Positions 41,101-44,620 of a DNA stretch of 64,000 bases are shown here, one piece after another. The stretch is from Eopsaltria australis. Its lineage: Eukaryota; Chordata; Aves; Passeriformes; Petroicidae. The stretch covers positions 124,001 to 188,000 of the forward strand of contig JAVTVJ010000787.1 of the NCBI GenBank assembly GCA_034509425.1, written 5' to 3'. The stretch's first letter is position 1, and every line of letters starts with the position of its first letter. The notes beneath the pieces were generated by a model. The model saw nothing but the letters and a program-made list of their open reading frames with translations. It did not search any database and was not told where the DNA came from. A program made the position numbers and the translations under genes.

Positions 41101-42784
41101 GTGTCGAATTAGATTTTATTATCATGTGGTGTAGTTCTGCTTTTATGGAATTGTTGCTTTGTGGAGCCACTTTTAATCTGTTCAGTCTCCAGGCCGTGTG
41201 TCTGTCACTCTGCACCTGCAGGATTCCTCTCCCCGCTACCACGTTGTGAAAATGAACACCCCCCAAGGGTGTCCAAACCCCCACGTGGAACAAATTGAGA
41301 TTTCAGACAGTTCTCCAGAGCACTTCTGAGCTCTGCAGCCCTCTTGGGTGGCTGATGCATTGACGTGATGGAGACAAGCATGGTGCAAAGTTCTGCCTAA
41401 GAAATGCAGAATCACAGAGCGGTTACGGTTGACAGGGACCACTGGAGGTCATCCAGTCCAACCTTTCTGCTCAAGCAGGGTCTTCTAGAGCTCTTCACTC
41501 AGCATTGTGTCTGTGGAAAGAGATTTCACACCCTCTGTGTTCCACCCACACACTGCAGAAGTTCTTCCTCACGTTCAGGTGGATTTTTGTGGGCATTGAT
41601 TTCTTCCCATCGCCTCTCGTGCTGTTGCTCTGCCACACTGAGCAGAGCCTGGCTCCAGCCTCTGGCACATCCCCTCACACCTCAATAAGATCCCCTTTTC
41701 TGGGGGGTGATTTCAAGTTTGTGCTGCACCCACTAGAAATGCCCTGCCTCTACAAAAATCGTCCTGCAGTGACCCTTCTTTGCCCAATAACCTCCACTCT
41801 AAACATGGCAAAGGTTTTGCCACTCTTCCCCTTAAACATCTGTTCCTGACACTCAGGGACAAAAGGCACCTGAAATCTCTAAAAGTCAGGTATGGGTCAC
41901 GTGGCTGATGGGAAGAAGAAAAGGATCTGAAGATTTCATGACTGAGGTTTATTCACCAAGGGGCAGATGAGAGCAAACTCAGCTGGAGACACAGAAAGGA
42001 CCAATTTAGAGCCACACTCATTCTCTTGTCATAACCTTTATTAACCTCAGGTGTCTGTATCTACCAAAAAATAGAAGCTGTCCAAAAATGAGATTGCCAT
42101 GATTTAACAAAAGGATAAAAATTGATCACTCCATGGTCCTATCAGCTTAAAGAAAAAGCATTGAGAGCAGCATCATCTGTATATGGGGGGGCTCTGAGGA
42201 GGGGCAGGGGATCCCTGTCCTGTGTCTCCAGAGGTGGAAAAAATGGGTCACAAAATAAAAGAGAATCCAGAATCCAAAACAGTGCAAGGCTAAAAAAATT
42301 GAGACAAATTGGCTCAGAAGCAGAGAGCAGAGCCTGTGGCATTTGGTTTCACACTCTGTGTTGAGGTTCAGGATCCTGAGGGTGCTGCAGGTGGGTAGAA
42401 AGTGCGAAGATTGGACAATAAGCAAGAAAAAGTGAGAGAGTAGAGGTTTCACAGGGTTTACATCTGTTTGTTGCATTCATGGAGGAGATCTGTGGATACT
42501 TCAGCTCCCTACATACCATTCTCATGAACTCATGGAATCAGGGAATCACAGAATCACAGAATGGTTTGGGTTGAAAGGGACCTTAAAGAGAATTTTTAAA
42601 TCCCATCCATGATCTTGTTCTGCTGTGAGAAAACACCTCCTGATATTTGTGTCTTGTTTCCTTTTCCTCCCAAAGGGACATTCTACGAGTGGGGGTCACT
42701 TTAGCAGGACACCAGAAGAAAATCCTGAACAGCATCCAGGTGATGAGAGCACAGATGAACCAAATCCAGTCTGTGGAGGTTTGA
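11000..42784 (+). CDS. EPHB2: EPHB2, ephrin type-B receptor 2 (exons 4-16, 5' part missing)
   Basis: EPHB2 is a single-pass receptor tyrosine kinase at the plasma membrane. It binds B-type ephrins on neighbouring cells and signals in axon guidance, synapse formation and tissue boundaries. Thirteen spliced exons give 716 complete codons: cysteine-rich segment (exon 4), FN3-1 (exon 5), FN3-2 (exons 6-7), transmembrane helix (exon 8), juxtamembrane [10 protein letters not shown] (exon 10), kinase with [12 protein letters not shown] and DFG (exons 10-14), SAM (exons 15-16), and C-terminal SVEV. Exon lengths are 156, 336, 125, 163, 109, 68, 123, 248, 216, 150, 194 and 156 bp, then 109 coding bp to the stop, with conserved phases. 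EPHB2 is preferred over EPHB1/3/4 by the near-identical kinase and FN3 sequence, including [20 protein letters not shown] and KLQHYTSGH. The signal peptide and ephrin-binding domain lie off the left edge. No frameshift, in-frame stop or lost catalytic residue was seen. Confidence 0.98.
11185..11580. repeat. composite pyrimidine tract in intron 4
   Basis: A (TTCCC)n run occupies 11,186-11,235. A 10-11-bp CCTTCCCCAAA unit recurs to about 11,300, a degenerate stretch follows, and then an almost pure (CTCTC)n array runs from 11,349 to 11,578. The + strand is almost entirely pyrimidine for nearly 400 bp between exons 4 and 5. Long frames in it on both strands are repeat artefacts. Confidence 0.97.
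11886..12221 (+). CDS. EPHB2: EPHB2 exon 5: first fibronectin type III domain
   Basis: 336 bp, phase 1 to phase 1, from acceptor TTTTCCAG to donor GTGAGA. It encodes a complete FN3 domain starting [20 protein letters not shown], with the tryptophan of LEW, the RCGDNVQ segment and ending [14 protein letters not shown]. Two N-glycosylation sequons are visible (NET, NIT). The exon is markedly GC-rich compared with its introns. Confidence 0.98.
12262..12740. repeat. GGGAT pentamers inside a 156-bp tandem repeat (three units)
   Basis: (GGGAT)n runs occur at 12,290-12,335, 12,434-12,485 and 12,585-12,640. Each is followed by the same roughly 100-bp segment (GGGCAGCATCTCTGGGCACT through ACAAGAGGTGGGCTCAG). 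The pentamer run and single-copy-like segment have therefore been duplicated together, about 156 bp per unit. It starts 40 bp after exon 5. Confidence 0.92.
12741..14579. other. intron 5 unique sequence with a TAAT-rich block
   Basis: No exon, RNA gene or repeat family is recognised. The stretch 13,880-14,240 stands out from the GC-rich intron: it has at least eight ATTA/TAAT homeodomain core motifs, a few isolated CpGs and no tandem structure. This is the kind of composition seen in conserved enhancers, but that is inference. Confidence 0.35.
14580..14818 (+). mobile_element. CR1 LINE 3' fragment
   Basis: Sense CR1: GGATATTGGGAAGGAATTCT, GTGGCTGCCCCTGGATCCC, GTGTCCCTGCCAGTG, and ends CAGACCATTCTATGATCC. 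Confidence 0.9.
15082..15108. repeat. short segment shared with 55,692-55,719
   Basis: The 27 bp beginning TCTGTCCCGACCG and ending CCCAAACCCACCC recur almost exactly 40 kb downstream. The flanks are only loosely similar. It could be the edge of an unrecognised retroelement, such as an LTR/internal junction on the minus strand; that identity is a guess. Confidence 0.45.
15655..15800 (-). mobile_element. CR1 3' end fragment
   Basis: It starts AGAATGCCAGAATGGTTTGG, passes the CCCCCTGCCATGGGCAGGGA landmark and stops after TGGGACACTTCTAGGG. Confidence 0.9.
16497..16805. repeat. (TTTTCC)n / (CTTCT)n / (CTCTC)n pyrimidine tract
   Basis: A hexamer TTTTCC array runs 16,500-16,610, a pentamer CTTCT array about 16,650-16,745, and a CTCTC array to 16,802. 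Three different pyrimidine motifs abut without interruption, and the + strand has no purine run for 300 bp. Open frames across it are artefacts. Confidence 0.97.
16806..17829. other. intron 5 stretch, nothing recognised
   Basis: This is GC-rich unique-looking sequence. I see no splice-flanked exon, RNA gene or repeat family in it. Confidence 0.4.
17830..18215 (+). mobile_element. CR1 LINE 3' fragment
   Basis: Sense CR1 from TCCAGAGCCAGGCTGGGAGA through CTCCAGGAGAGCTGGAGAGG, GATATTGGGAAGGAATTCTC and GTCCAAGGCCAGGTTGGATG to the terminus CCAACCTGAACCATCCCGTG. Confidence 0.92.
18216..20779. other. intron 5 unique sequence, no gene seen
   Basis: No exon or repeat is recognised. Around 20,320-20,700 the sequence has more CpG and more mixed composition than its surroundings and could be a conserved noncoding block. 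This cannot be decided from one genome. Confidence 0.3.
20780..21105 (-). mobile_element. CR1 LINE fragment split by telomeric DNA
   Basis: Left part: CCCTTGGAGCATTTCCGTGG, CTCCTCTGGGCTTGCTCC, TCTCTGTGCTGGGA. Right part resumes ACCCCAGGGCTGGGGCAGCT and continues GGATCTCTCTGAGC, CCTGGCCCTGCTGCCCACGC. Removing 20,935-21,000 restores the uninterrupted CR1 text seen at 27,800-27,840 in this window. Confidence 0.9.
20935..21000. repeat. interstitial telomeric array, 11 hexamers
   Basis: 66 bp parse exactly into eleven hexamers. Six are ACCCTA, two CCCCTA, one CCCCTG and two ACCCTG, all single-step variants of the vertebrate telomere C-strand repeat. The array stays in register throughout and lies inside a CR1 element with no visible loss of CR1 sequence. 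Confidence 0.95.
21690..21800 (+). mobile_element. CR1-like 3' end, diverged
   Basis: It reads GGTTTGATCCCCATGTGG, GATGGGCTCAATGATCTTTA, GGATCTTTCCCAACTCAGAA and TATTCTGTGAAATCTGTG, resembling the sense CR1 terminus with substitutions. Confidence 0.55.
21801..22990. other. intron 5 stretch, nothing recognised
   Basis: Moderately GC-rich sequence without recognisable exon, RNA or repeat family. Confidence 0.4.
22995..23180 (-). mobile_element. CR1-derived segment, same variant as 29,710-29,905
   Basis: It begins with CR1 text (CCCTTTTAATGATGAAATTT, CTTGGCACAACTTGAGACC) but continues into GCTGTCCCCACCAGTGGTGG and GTGAGAGCCCAGGTGCTGTG, which is not the usual CR1 continuation. The same continuation follows the copy at 29.7 kb, so both descend from one rearranged source. 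Confidence 0.75.
23768..23890 (-). mobile_element. CR1 3' end fragment
   Basis: It starts AATCATGGAATGGTTTGGGT and runs CCCTTAAAGATCATCTCATC, GACACCTTCCACCAGACCAG to ACACTTCCAGGGATGG. Confidence 0.9.
24803..25110 (-). mobile_element. CR1 LINE fragment
   Basis: It starts GAATCACAGAATAGCCCAGC, shares CTGCACAGACACCCCAACAA and GAAGAACCTTTCCCTGATAC with the copy at 10.4 kb, and extends further into CCATTCTCTGTGTCCTGTCC. Confidence 0.88.
25864..25988 (+). CDS. EPHB2: EPHB2 exon 6: FN3-2, first half
   Basis: 125 bp between CTTCCAG and donor GTACTG, entering in phase 1 and ending on a codon boundary. It encodes [20 protein letters not shown], then [22 protein letters not shown], the opening strands of the second FN3 domain including its conserved tryptophan and tyrosines. 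It lies 13.6 kb after exon 5, the largest intron in the window. Confidence 0.98.
25989..27339. other. intron 6, proximal part
   Basis: No gene is seen. An AT-rich patch lies around 26,660-26,760. The remainder is ordinary intron without recognised repeats. Confidence 0.4.
27340..27880 (-). mobile_element. CR1 LINE fragment, longest in window
   Basis: About 540 bp run from CCAGACTGGTTTGGGTTGGA through the standard landmarks to GTGCTGGGACCCCAGGGCTG and GGGATCTCACCAGAGCAGG. It provides the uninterrupted reference for the telomere-split copy at 20.8 kb. Confidence 0.93.
27881..29169. other. intron 6, AT-rich unique stretch
   Basis: No exon is recognised. 28,270-28,930 is notably AT-rich and non-tandem, with an octamer-like ATGCAAAA motif near 28,861. 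It is a possible noncoding regulatory block but unproven. Confidence 0.3.
29170..29278 (+). mobile_element. CR1 3' end fragment
   Basis: Sense CR1 terminus: GTCCCTGCCCATGTCAGGGG, GGTGGTCTTTAAGGTTCCTT, CCCAAACCATCCTGGGATTC. Confidence 0.9.
29550..29905 (-). mobile_element. CR1-derived segment, sister of 22,995-23,180
   Basis: It begins AATAATTAAAGTTGGAAAAG and follows the older CR1 subfamily through GGGCAGCCTGTGCCAAACCC and CTTGCACTTCCCTTGGCAC. It then shares the non-standard continuation GAGCTGTCCCCACCAGTGGT with the 23-kb copy. Confidence 0.75.
29906..31127. other. intron 6, distal part
   Basis: T-rich runs at 30,018-30,060 and a CCACCTGGGATGCACT duplication near 30,310-30,355 are visible. 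No exon is seen until the acceptor at 31,127, whose pyrimidine tract is itself a small duplication of TTTTCCTG units. Confidence 0.4.
31128..31290 (+). CDS. EPHB2: EPHB2 exon 7: FN3-2, second half
   Basis: 163 bp, phase 0 to phase 1, acceptor TGAGCAG and donor GTGAGC. It encodes [20 protein letters not shown], then [20 protein letters not shown] and [17 protein letters not shown] is an N-glycosylation sequon at the position of NAT in mammals. Most of the bird-versus-mammal differences I can see in this gene fall in the first fifteen residues of this exon. Confidence 0.98.
31490..31990 (-). mobile_element. possible LTR-like element in intron 7
   Basis: On the minus strand the segment has a TATTAAAA box-like motif near 31,540, a CpG-containing block around 31,565-31,615 and an AATAAAGG motif at 31,486-31,493 downstream of it. 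This suggests LTR architecture, but I could not define termini or a target-site duplication. It could equally be unique intron. Confidence 0.25.
32071..32179 (+). CDS. EPHB2: EPHB2 exon 8: stalk and transmembrane helix
   Basis: 109 bp, phase 1 to phase 0-minus-one (two bases of an arginine codon remain), acceptor TGTGCCAG and donor GTAGGG. After EYQTSVQEK it encodes the membrane-spanning stretch [20 protein letters not shown] followed by IGIVCSR. About 24 uncharged residues form the helix and the arginines after it are the stop-transfer signal. Its last nine bases seed the tandem repeat that follows. Confidence 0.97.
32171..32590. repeat. minisatellite starting inside exon 8, with repeated donor-like sites
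   Basis: Units of about 74-81 bp each carry CAGCAGGTAGGGCAGGCTGG, the exon 8 donor context. GT dinucleotides in this context occur at 32,180 (the real donor), 32,261, 32,342, 32,450 and 32,524. The fourth unit also has a copy of the 3' part of exon 8 at 32,415-32,449, lacking 15 bp (32,148-32,162 of the exon). Confidence 0.93.
32655..32722 (+). CDS. EPHB2: EPHB2 exon 9: juxtamembrane start
   Basis: 68 bp (65 if the second acceptor is used) between TTCCAG and donor GTACGT. It encodes [20 protein letters not shown] then GH and the first base of a methionine codon. The acceptor reads CAGAAG, a NAGNAG site, so splicing can include or skip one arginine after the transmembrane helix. I recall mammalian EPHB2 isoforms differing by one residue at this place. 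Confidence 0.97.
32723..33297. other. intron 9, first part
   Basis: The donor is followed by GTACGTAC (two GTAC units) and a C-run. No exon or repeat family is recognised. Confidence 0.4.
33298..33605. mobile_element. nested or rearranged CR1 fragments in both orientations
   Basis: A sense piece (GTCCAAGGCCGGGTTGGATG) at 33,308-33,360 is followed by a duplicated CTCATTCCCATTCAAAGCCC. Next comes an antisense piece from 33,412 (CACCTTCCACCATCCCAGGC to GGTCCCTCTCC-type text), then sense text ending CAAACCATTCCATGATTCTG. The antisense piece shares the distinctive TTGGGGCATTCACAGAGCAG run with the CR1 at 40.4 kb. Confidence 0.8.
33606..34264. other. intron 9, middle part
   Basis: Nothing is recognised beyond ordinary intron sequence. 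Confidence 0.4.
34265..34520 (-). mobile_element. degenerate LTR related to 38,055-38,437
   Basis: It shares GGGAACAGGTAAACAATGCC, AAGGTCACAAACC (twice), CCAGAAGGTCACAAACCCA and GCTTCCATGGTCACCTCCAG with the element at 38.2-38.4 kb, at lower identity. Termini are not recoverable. Confidence 0.65.
34521..35225. other. intron 9, distal part
   Basis: A short direct repeat TGTTAAAACATGTTAAA lies at 35,030-35,058. Nothing else is recognised before the acceptor at 35,225. Confidence 0.4.
35226..35348 (+). CDS. EPHB2: EPHB2 exon 10: juxtamembrane tyrosines and start of kinase
   Basis: 123 bp, phase 1 to phase 1, acceptor TTACGCAG and donor GTAGGT. It encodes [20 protein letters not shown], then [20 protein letters not shown]. 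The two tyrosines of [10 protein letters not shown] (codons at 35,246 and 35,264) are the conserved autophosphorylation sites that relieve juxtamembrane autoinhibition and bind SH2 proteins in Eph receptors. The glycine-rich loop begins at the exon end. Confidence 0.98.
35704..35951 (+). CDS. EPHB2: EPHB2 exon 11: kinase N-lobe
   Basis: 248 bp, phase 1 to phase 0, donor GTAGGA. It encodes [20 protein letters not shown], then [20 protein letters not shown] through NGSLDSFLR. The ATP-binding lysine of VAIK is at 35,772-35,774, the helix C glutamate lies in [11 protein letters not shown], and the gatekeeper threonine is in IITEFMENG. All expected residues are present. Confidence 0.99.
35952..36157. 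repeat. intron 11 with a 16-bp repeat (36,009-36,075)
   Basis: CCTGCCTGGCATCCCC-type units of 16 bp repeat about four times between 36,009 and 36,075. The rest of this short stretch is unique intron up to the LTR. Confidence 0.85.
36158..36598 (-). mobile_element. solo LTR of an endogenous retrovirus in intron 11
   Basis: Termini are perfect 10-bp inverted repeats, TGATGCCTTA and TAAGGCATCA, giving the TG...CA ends of retroviral LTRs. The 441-bp element is flanked by CTAG on both sides (36,154-36,157 and 36,599-36,602), a probable 4-bp target-site duplication. On the minus strand it has TTTAATAAATAC as a poly(A) signal about 65 bp before its 3' end. No internal viral genes accompany it, so recombination between two LTRs probably removed the provirus. 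Orientation is opposite to EPHB2. Confidence 0.88.
36599..36985. other. intron 11, distal part
   Basis: Unique sequence up to the CTCAG acceptor. Nothing else is recognised. Confidence 0.4.
36986..37201 (+). CDS. EPHB2: EPHB2 exon 12: kinase catalytic loop and DFG
   Basis: 216 bp, phase 0 to phase 0, donor GTAATG. It encodes [60 protein letters not shown] and [12 protein letters not shown]. The catalytic aspartate of HRD is at 37,085-37,087 and DFG at 37,139-37,147. The activation-loop tyrosine is in DPTYTSAL. The kinase is therefore predicted to be active. Confidence 0.99.
37205..37486. repeat. GA-rich minisatellite, left part
   Basis: Repeating GGGATGGGAGAGGGAGAGGG-type units begin almost at the exon 12 donor. 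The array resumes at 37,809 with the same units after an inserted LTR-like element. Confidence 0.93.
37487..37808 (-). mobile_element. LTR-like insertion inside the GA minisatellite
   Basis: On the minus strand it begins TGCCTTGATTTTTGCAG and ends TTCTTGTGTGTCTCA. It has a TATA-like GATATAAATG at about 37,580 and AATAAAGAGAGG just downstream, the promoter/poly(A) spacing of an LTR. TGAGA occurs at both boundaries (37,487 and 37,809), possibly the target duplication; exact ends are uncertain because the host repeat is itself GA-rich. Confidence 0.8.
37809..38054. repeat. GA-rich minisatellite, right part
   Basis: Units alternate GGAAGGAATGAGGAGGGAGA and GGGAAGGGATGGGAGAGGGA. This is the continuation of the 37.2-kb array, and it ends exactly where the next LTR-like element starts. 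Confidence 0.93.
38055..38437 (-). mobile_element. LTR-like element in intron 12
   Basis: On the minus strand it runs from TGTAGGGTTACACC to GCATAATTACTGCA (TG...CA ends). GGGATTTAAGGG is a TATA-like box and CAATAAAGGTC a poly(A) signal near its 3' end. A diverged relative lies at 34,265-34,520. No convincing target-site duplication was found. Confidence 0.75.
38514..38663 (+). CDS. EPHB2: EPHB2 exon 13: kinase activation segment end
   Basis: 150 bp, phase 0 to phase 0, acceptor CCTGCAG and donor GTGAGT. It encodes [20 protein letters not shown], then [20 protein letters not shown] and [10 protein letters not shown]. The APE motif and the [11 protein letters not shown] helix are intact and typical of tyrosine kinases. 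Confidence 0.99.
38664..38987. other. intron 13, first part
   Basis: Ordinary intron; nothing recognised. Confidence 0.4.
38988..39050 (-). mobile_element. CR1 3' end scrap
   Basis: AAGCCATAGAATGGCTTGGC is followed by GAAGATCATGTCCTTCCAAC, the first 60 bp of antisense CR1. The minisatellite that follows starts where CR1 text stops. Confidence 0.7.
39051..39437. repeat. 27-bp minisatellite, 14 full units
   Basis: Units are TGGTTTCTCCTGGAGCTCTT plus CCCTCCC with three main variants (TGGTTTCTCCTGCAG, TGCTTTCTTCTGGAG, TGGTTTCCCCTGGAG) in a partly ordered alternation, implying multi-unit duplication. Because 27 is nine codons, several frames remain open. On the minus strand they repeat a charged nonapeptide of the REELQEKPG type. 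Confidence 0.95.
39438..39927. other. intron 13, distal part
   Basis: GC-rich unique sequence, then a normal pyrimidine tract and CCTGCAG acceptor. Confidence 0.4.
39928..40121 (+). CDS. EPHB2: EPHB2 exon 14: kinase C-lobe end
   Basis: 194 bp, phase 0, ending two bases into a glycine codon at donor GTATGT. It encodes [60 protein letters not shown] and [16 protein letters not shown] contains the subdomain XI arginine. The kinase-SAM linker starts at about KAMAPLSSG. Confidence 0.99.
40122..40261. other. intron 14, proximal part
   Basis: Short unique intron before a CR1. Confidence 0.4.
40262..40470 (-). mobile_element. CR1 LINE 3' fragment
   Basis: It starts ATAAAAGATCATAGAATCAC and carries GGAAGAGACCTTAAAGCCCA, CCTTCCACTATCCCAGGCTG and the TTGGGGCATTCACAGAGCAG variant shared with 33.4 kb. 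Unique intron follows to 40,881. Confidence 0.9.
40882..41037 (+). CDS. EPHB2: EPHB2 exon 15: SAM domain, main part
   Basis: 156 bp, acceptor GTTCCAG and donor GTAAGT. It encodes [40 protein letters not shown] and [12 protein letters not shown], helices 1-4 of the SAM domain. The tyrosine of SQYKESF is the conserved SAM tyrosine of Eph receptors. Differences from mammals as I recall them (DAIKMSQ, TVE) match the avian sequence. Confidence 0.98.
41038..41403. other. intron 15, proximal part
   Basis: Ordinary intron, nothing recognised. Confidence 0.4.
41404..41690 (-). mobile_element. CR1 LINE fragment, another subfamily
   Basis: It starts AGAATCACAGAGCGGTTACG and runs GAGGTCATCCAGTCCAACCT, CTGCTCAAGCAGGGTC and GAAGTTCTTCCTCACGTTCA. 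This is the CR1 subfamily with that distinctive text. Confidence 0.85.
41930..42480 (-). mobile_element. possible LTR-like element in intron 15
   Basis: On the minus strand AGGTTAATAAAGGTTATGAC resembles an LTR poly(A) region. The segment is AT-richer than its flanks and starts near TGCAACAAACAG. Termini and target duplication could not be established. Confidence 0.3.
42532..42597 (-). mobile_element. CR1 terminal scrap
   Basis: GGAATCAGGGAATCACAGAA (expanded terminal repeats) is followed by TGGTTTGGGTTGAAAGGGAC, and stops within 70 bp, about 80 bp before exon 16. Confidence 0.85.
42676..42784 (+). CDS. EPHB2: EPHB2 exon 16: SAM end, PDZ ligand and stop
   Basis: After acceptor CCAAAG the exon completes the glutamate codon and encodes [20 protein letters not shown], then [15 protein letters not shown] and TGA at 42,782-42,784. 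The last helix of SAM ends in the coding tail, and SVEV (42,770-42,781) is a class II-type PDZ-binding motif. The GAG|GTTTGA sequence at the end could in principle act as a weak donor for the longer tail known in mammals; no downstream exon encoding that tail was recognised. Confidence 0.98.
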
Positions 42785-42803
42785 TAGCTGCCTGTCCTCC
42801 CAC

Positions 42804-42835
42804 TCCTCCTCCTCCTCCTCCTCCTCCTCCTCCTC
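42804..42835 (+). repeat. (TCC)n trinucleotide repeat in the 3' UTR
   Basis: About ten and a half uninterrupted TCC units start 20 bp after the stop codon. This is probably length-polymorphic. Confidence 0.95.
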
Positions 42836-43101
42836 GAGGCCCTGCTCCCCTTTGCCCCCTGTGTGCCCAAGCTCCAGTTCCTCAGCGTTCTGCATGGACC
42901 AGAGACAGGCAGCTGCTCTGAGGATCCCTGCAGCAGGAGGGAACACCCTGTCCTCAGCAATGAGAAGTCGCCAAGAGCTTCTAGAATTTAAGCAATGGAA
43001 AAAGGGAACAAAAAAAAAACAAACAAACAAACAAAAAAAAAAAGACAATTATTTTGAAAAAACAAAACGAACCGAACTACGAAATATTTTTAAATAATAA
43101 T

Positions 43102-43107
43102 AATAAA
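43102..43107 (+). promoter_or_regulatory. poly(A) signal candidate 1
   Basis: AATAAA at the end of an AATAATAATAATAAAG run, 318 bp after the stop. Confidence 0.4.
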
Positions 43108-43435
43108 GCAATTGCATTCTCAAAAAGGGCTCCAAGACCAATGGGAGTCTCCAAAGGAAGAGAAAAGAGCAGCTTCGTGTTTCCTCTTGCACAAGGCTGC
43201 TGCAGCTGGACCCAGGCACCTCTGGAGCAGTGGGACTTCTCCAGGAAGAGGAATGCAAGGAAAGGCCACGAGAAGCACATCTCTTCCTCCTCCCGTGGGC
43301 TCTCTGGGCGTGCTGTGAGCCAGGCCCTTCCCCAGAGCCCCTGTGAGCATCCAACAGGGAGAGCTGAAGCTCTTTGGTGCTGTGGAACCAAGTGCATCTC
43401 AGAAACTGATGGGACTTCTTCAAAAAGCTGAAGCC

Positions 43436-43500
43436 TTTTTTTTTTTTTCTTTTTTTCTTTTTTTTTTTTTTTTTTAAAAAAAAAAACAAAACAAAAAAAC
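43436..43500 (+). repeat. T-run followed by A-run
   Basis: Almost 40 T residues (three C interruptions) are followed directly by about 25 A-rich bases. In RNA this could form a U:A hairpin, or it may be a slippage product. Confidence 0.9.
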
Positions 43501-43507
43501 CACAACA

Positions 43508-43513
43508 AATAAA
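43508..43513 (+). promoter_or_regulatory. poly(A) signal candidate 2
   Basis: AATAAA in CAACAAATAAACTAAG, followed within 60 bp by a G-rich tract. Confidence 0.45.
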
Positions 43514-43567
43514 CTAAGACTTAGAGGAGGCTGTTTCCAACAAAATGAGAAGGAATCTGTAATGCCT

Positions 43568-43606
43568 GGGGGAGGGGTGGGGGGGAGGAGGGGTGGGGGA
43601 TGGGGG
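43568..43606 (+). other. G-quadruplex-prone tract
   Basis: Six runs of four to seven guanines are separated by one to four bases within 39 bp on the transcribed-sense strand. This fits the G4 consensus several times over. It lies about 55 bp after the second poly(A) signal. Confidence 0.8.
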
Positions 43607-44614
43607 AAAACCAATCCTTTTTTACATCTCTTATTTTCTCTTGTCATGGAACAGTTTTGTGAGTGACAATTTCCTAAGGGTCCGTCCACCCACCCTCCAA
43701 TGGCATCGTGTCTCATACATATCATTGCTCCAGACTTTTAGTGATGCCCTTTCTAGATGCCAATGATCTTTTCCCAGAAGACTTCCCAAGTACAGTATGT
43801 AGTAGTTTTTGATTCCAAATGCTGGCGTGTACCTTTCTTTTTCAGTTGTCATTGTTGGCAGATTTGTCCTCTTCCATTGTTTTGGGGTTGGAAGTTTTTT
43901 TGGTCAGTTGGGGGTTTGGTTTTTTGGGGTTTTTTCTTTTTTTTTTTTTTTTAATGAAAAAGAAATGACATCTCCAAGCATCATATCATCCAAGAACTTA
44001 AATCCCTTCCCTGGGGAAGGAAAAATTGCAGCTTCTTGACCATATGCCAGGAGAAAAAGGTTTTTTATATGCACATTTCCTCCCGTTTGCTGATTTGTTC
44101 TTTCCCTTTGGTCGTGGCATGAGAGGTTTTTGTGGCTGTTGGGGTTCCAGGTGTTTGCCAAAGTGAAAAGGCCACCAGCTCAACTTGGGGCTGAGCAGCA
44201 TCACAGAGGGGTTGGGAGGGAAAGGTGGGAGGGTGGCTGGGTTTTGTGAGGGAATGGTGACTCCCTAGCTGGCTGTCAGAGCCCTTTGGGAATGGCTTTG
44301 GCTGGGGAAGGTGTTGGATTGGTGCATGGAAAGGCAGGGCAGGTCCAGTCCTCTCAGAGGAGCTCGTGGCACAGCGTTTTTGGAGTGGGGTTTGTGTCAT
44401 CTCCAGGTGGGGATGGGTCCCTGCAGGTGCCAGGCTGGGCTCTGTGCCTTTGGTCCCCTGTCCCTTCCCTGGGTGATGCTCTGGGGGCTCTGAGGCAGCT
44501 TCAGCCTCAGCCCCTCACCTCAAAGAGACAGCAAAAACTCCAATCCCAGCTCTCTGCAGGCAAAATGCTGTGCTTGGAGCTGACTGATCAATCAGTGGCT
44601 CTATAAATAACTGA

Positions 44615-44620
44615 AATAAA
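44615..44620 (+). promoter_or_regulatory. poly(A) signal candidate 3
   Basis: AATAAA in CTGAAATAAACTCTTC, followed by TG-rich text (GGTGTTTGGATGTGT) resembling a downstream element. Confidence 0.45.

Larger units (their letters stand above)
42785..44620 (+). other. EPHB2: EPHB2 3' UTR (extent inferred)
   Basis: No open frame continues after the stop. AATAAA signals lie at 43,102, 43,508 and 44,615. The sequence between 43,620 and 43,900 is non-repetitive and AT-rich, as expected of a conserved UTR. The real 3' end cannot be chosen without transcripts. Confidence 0.55.
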
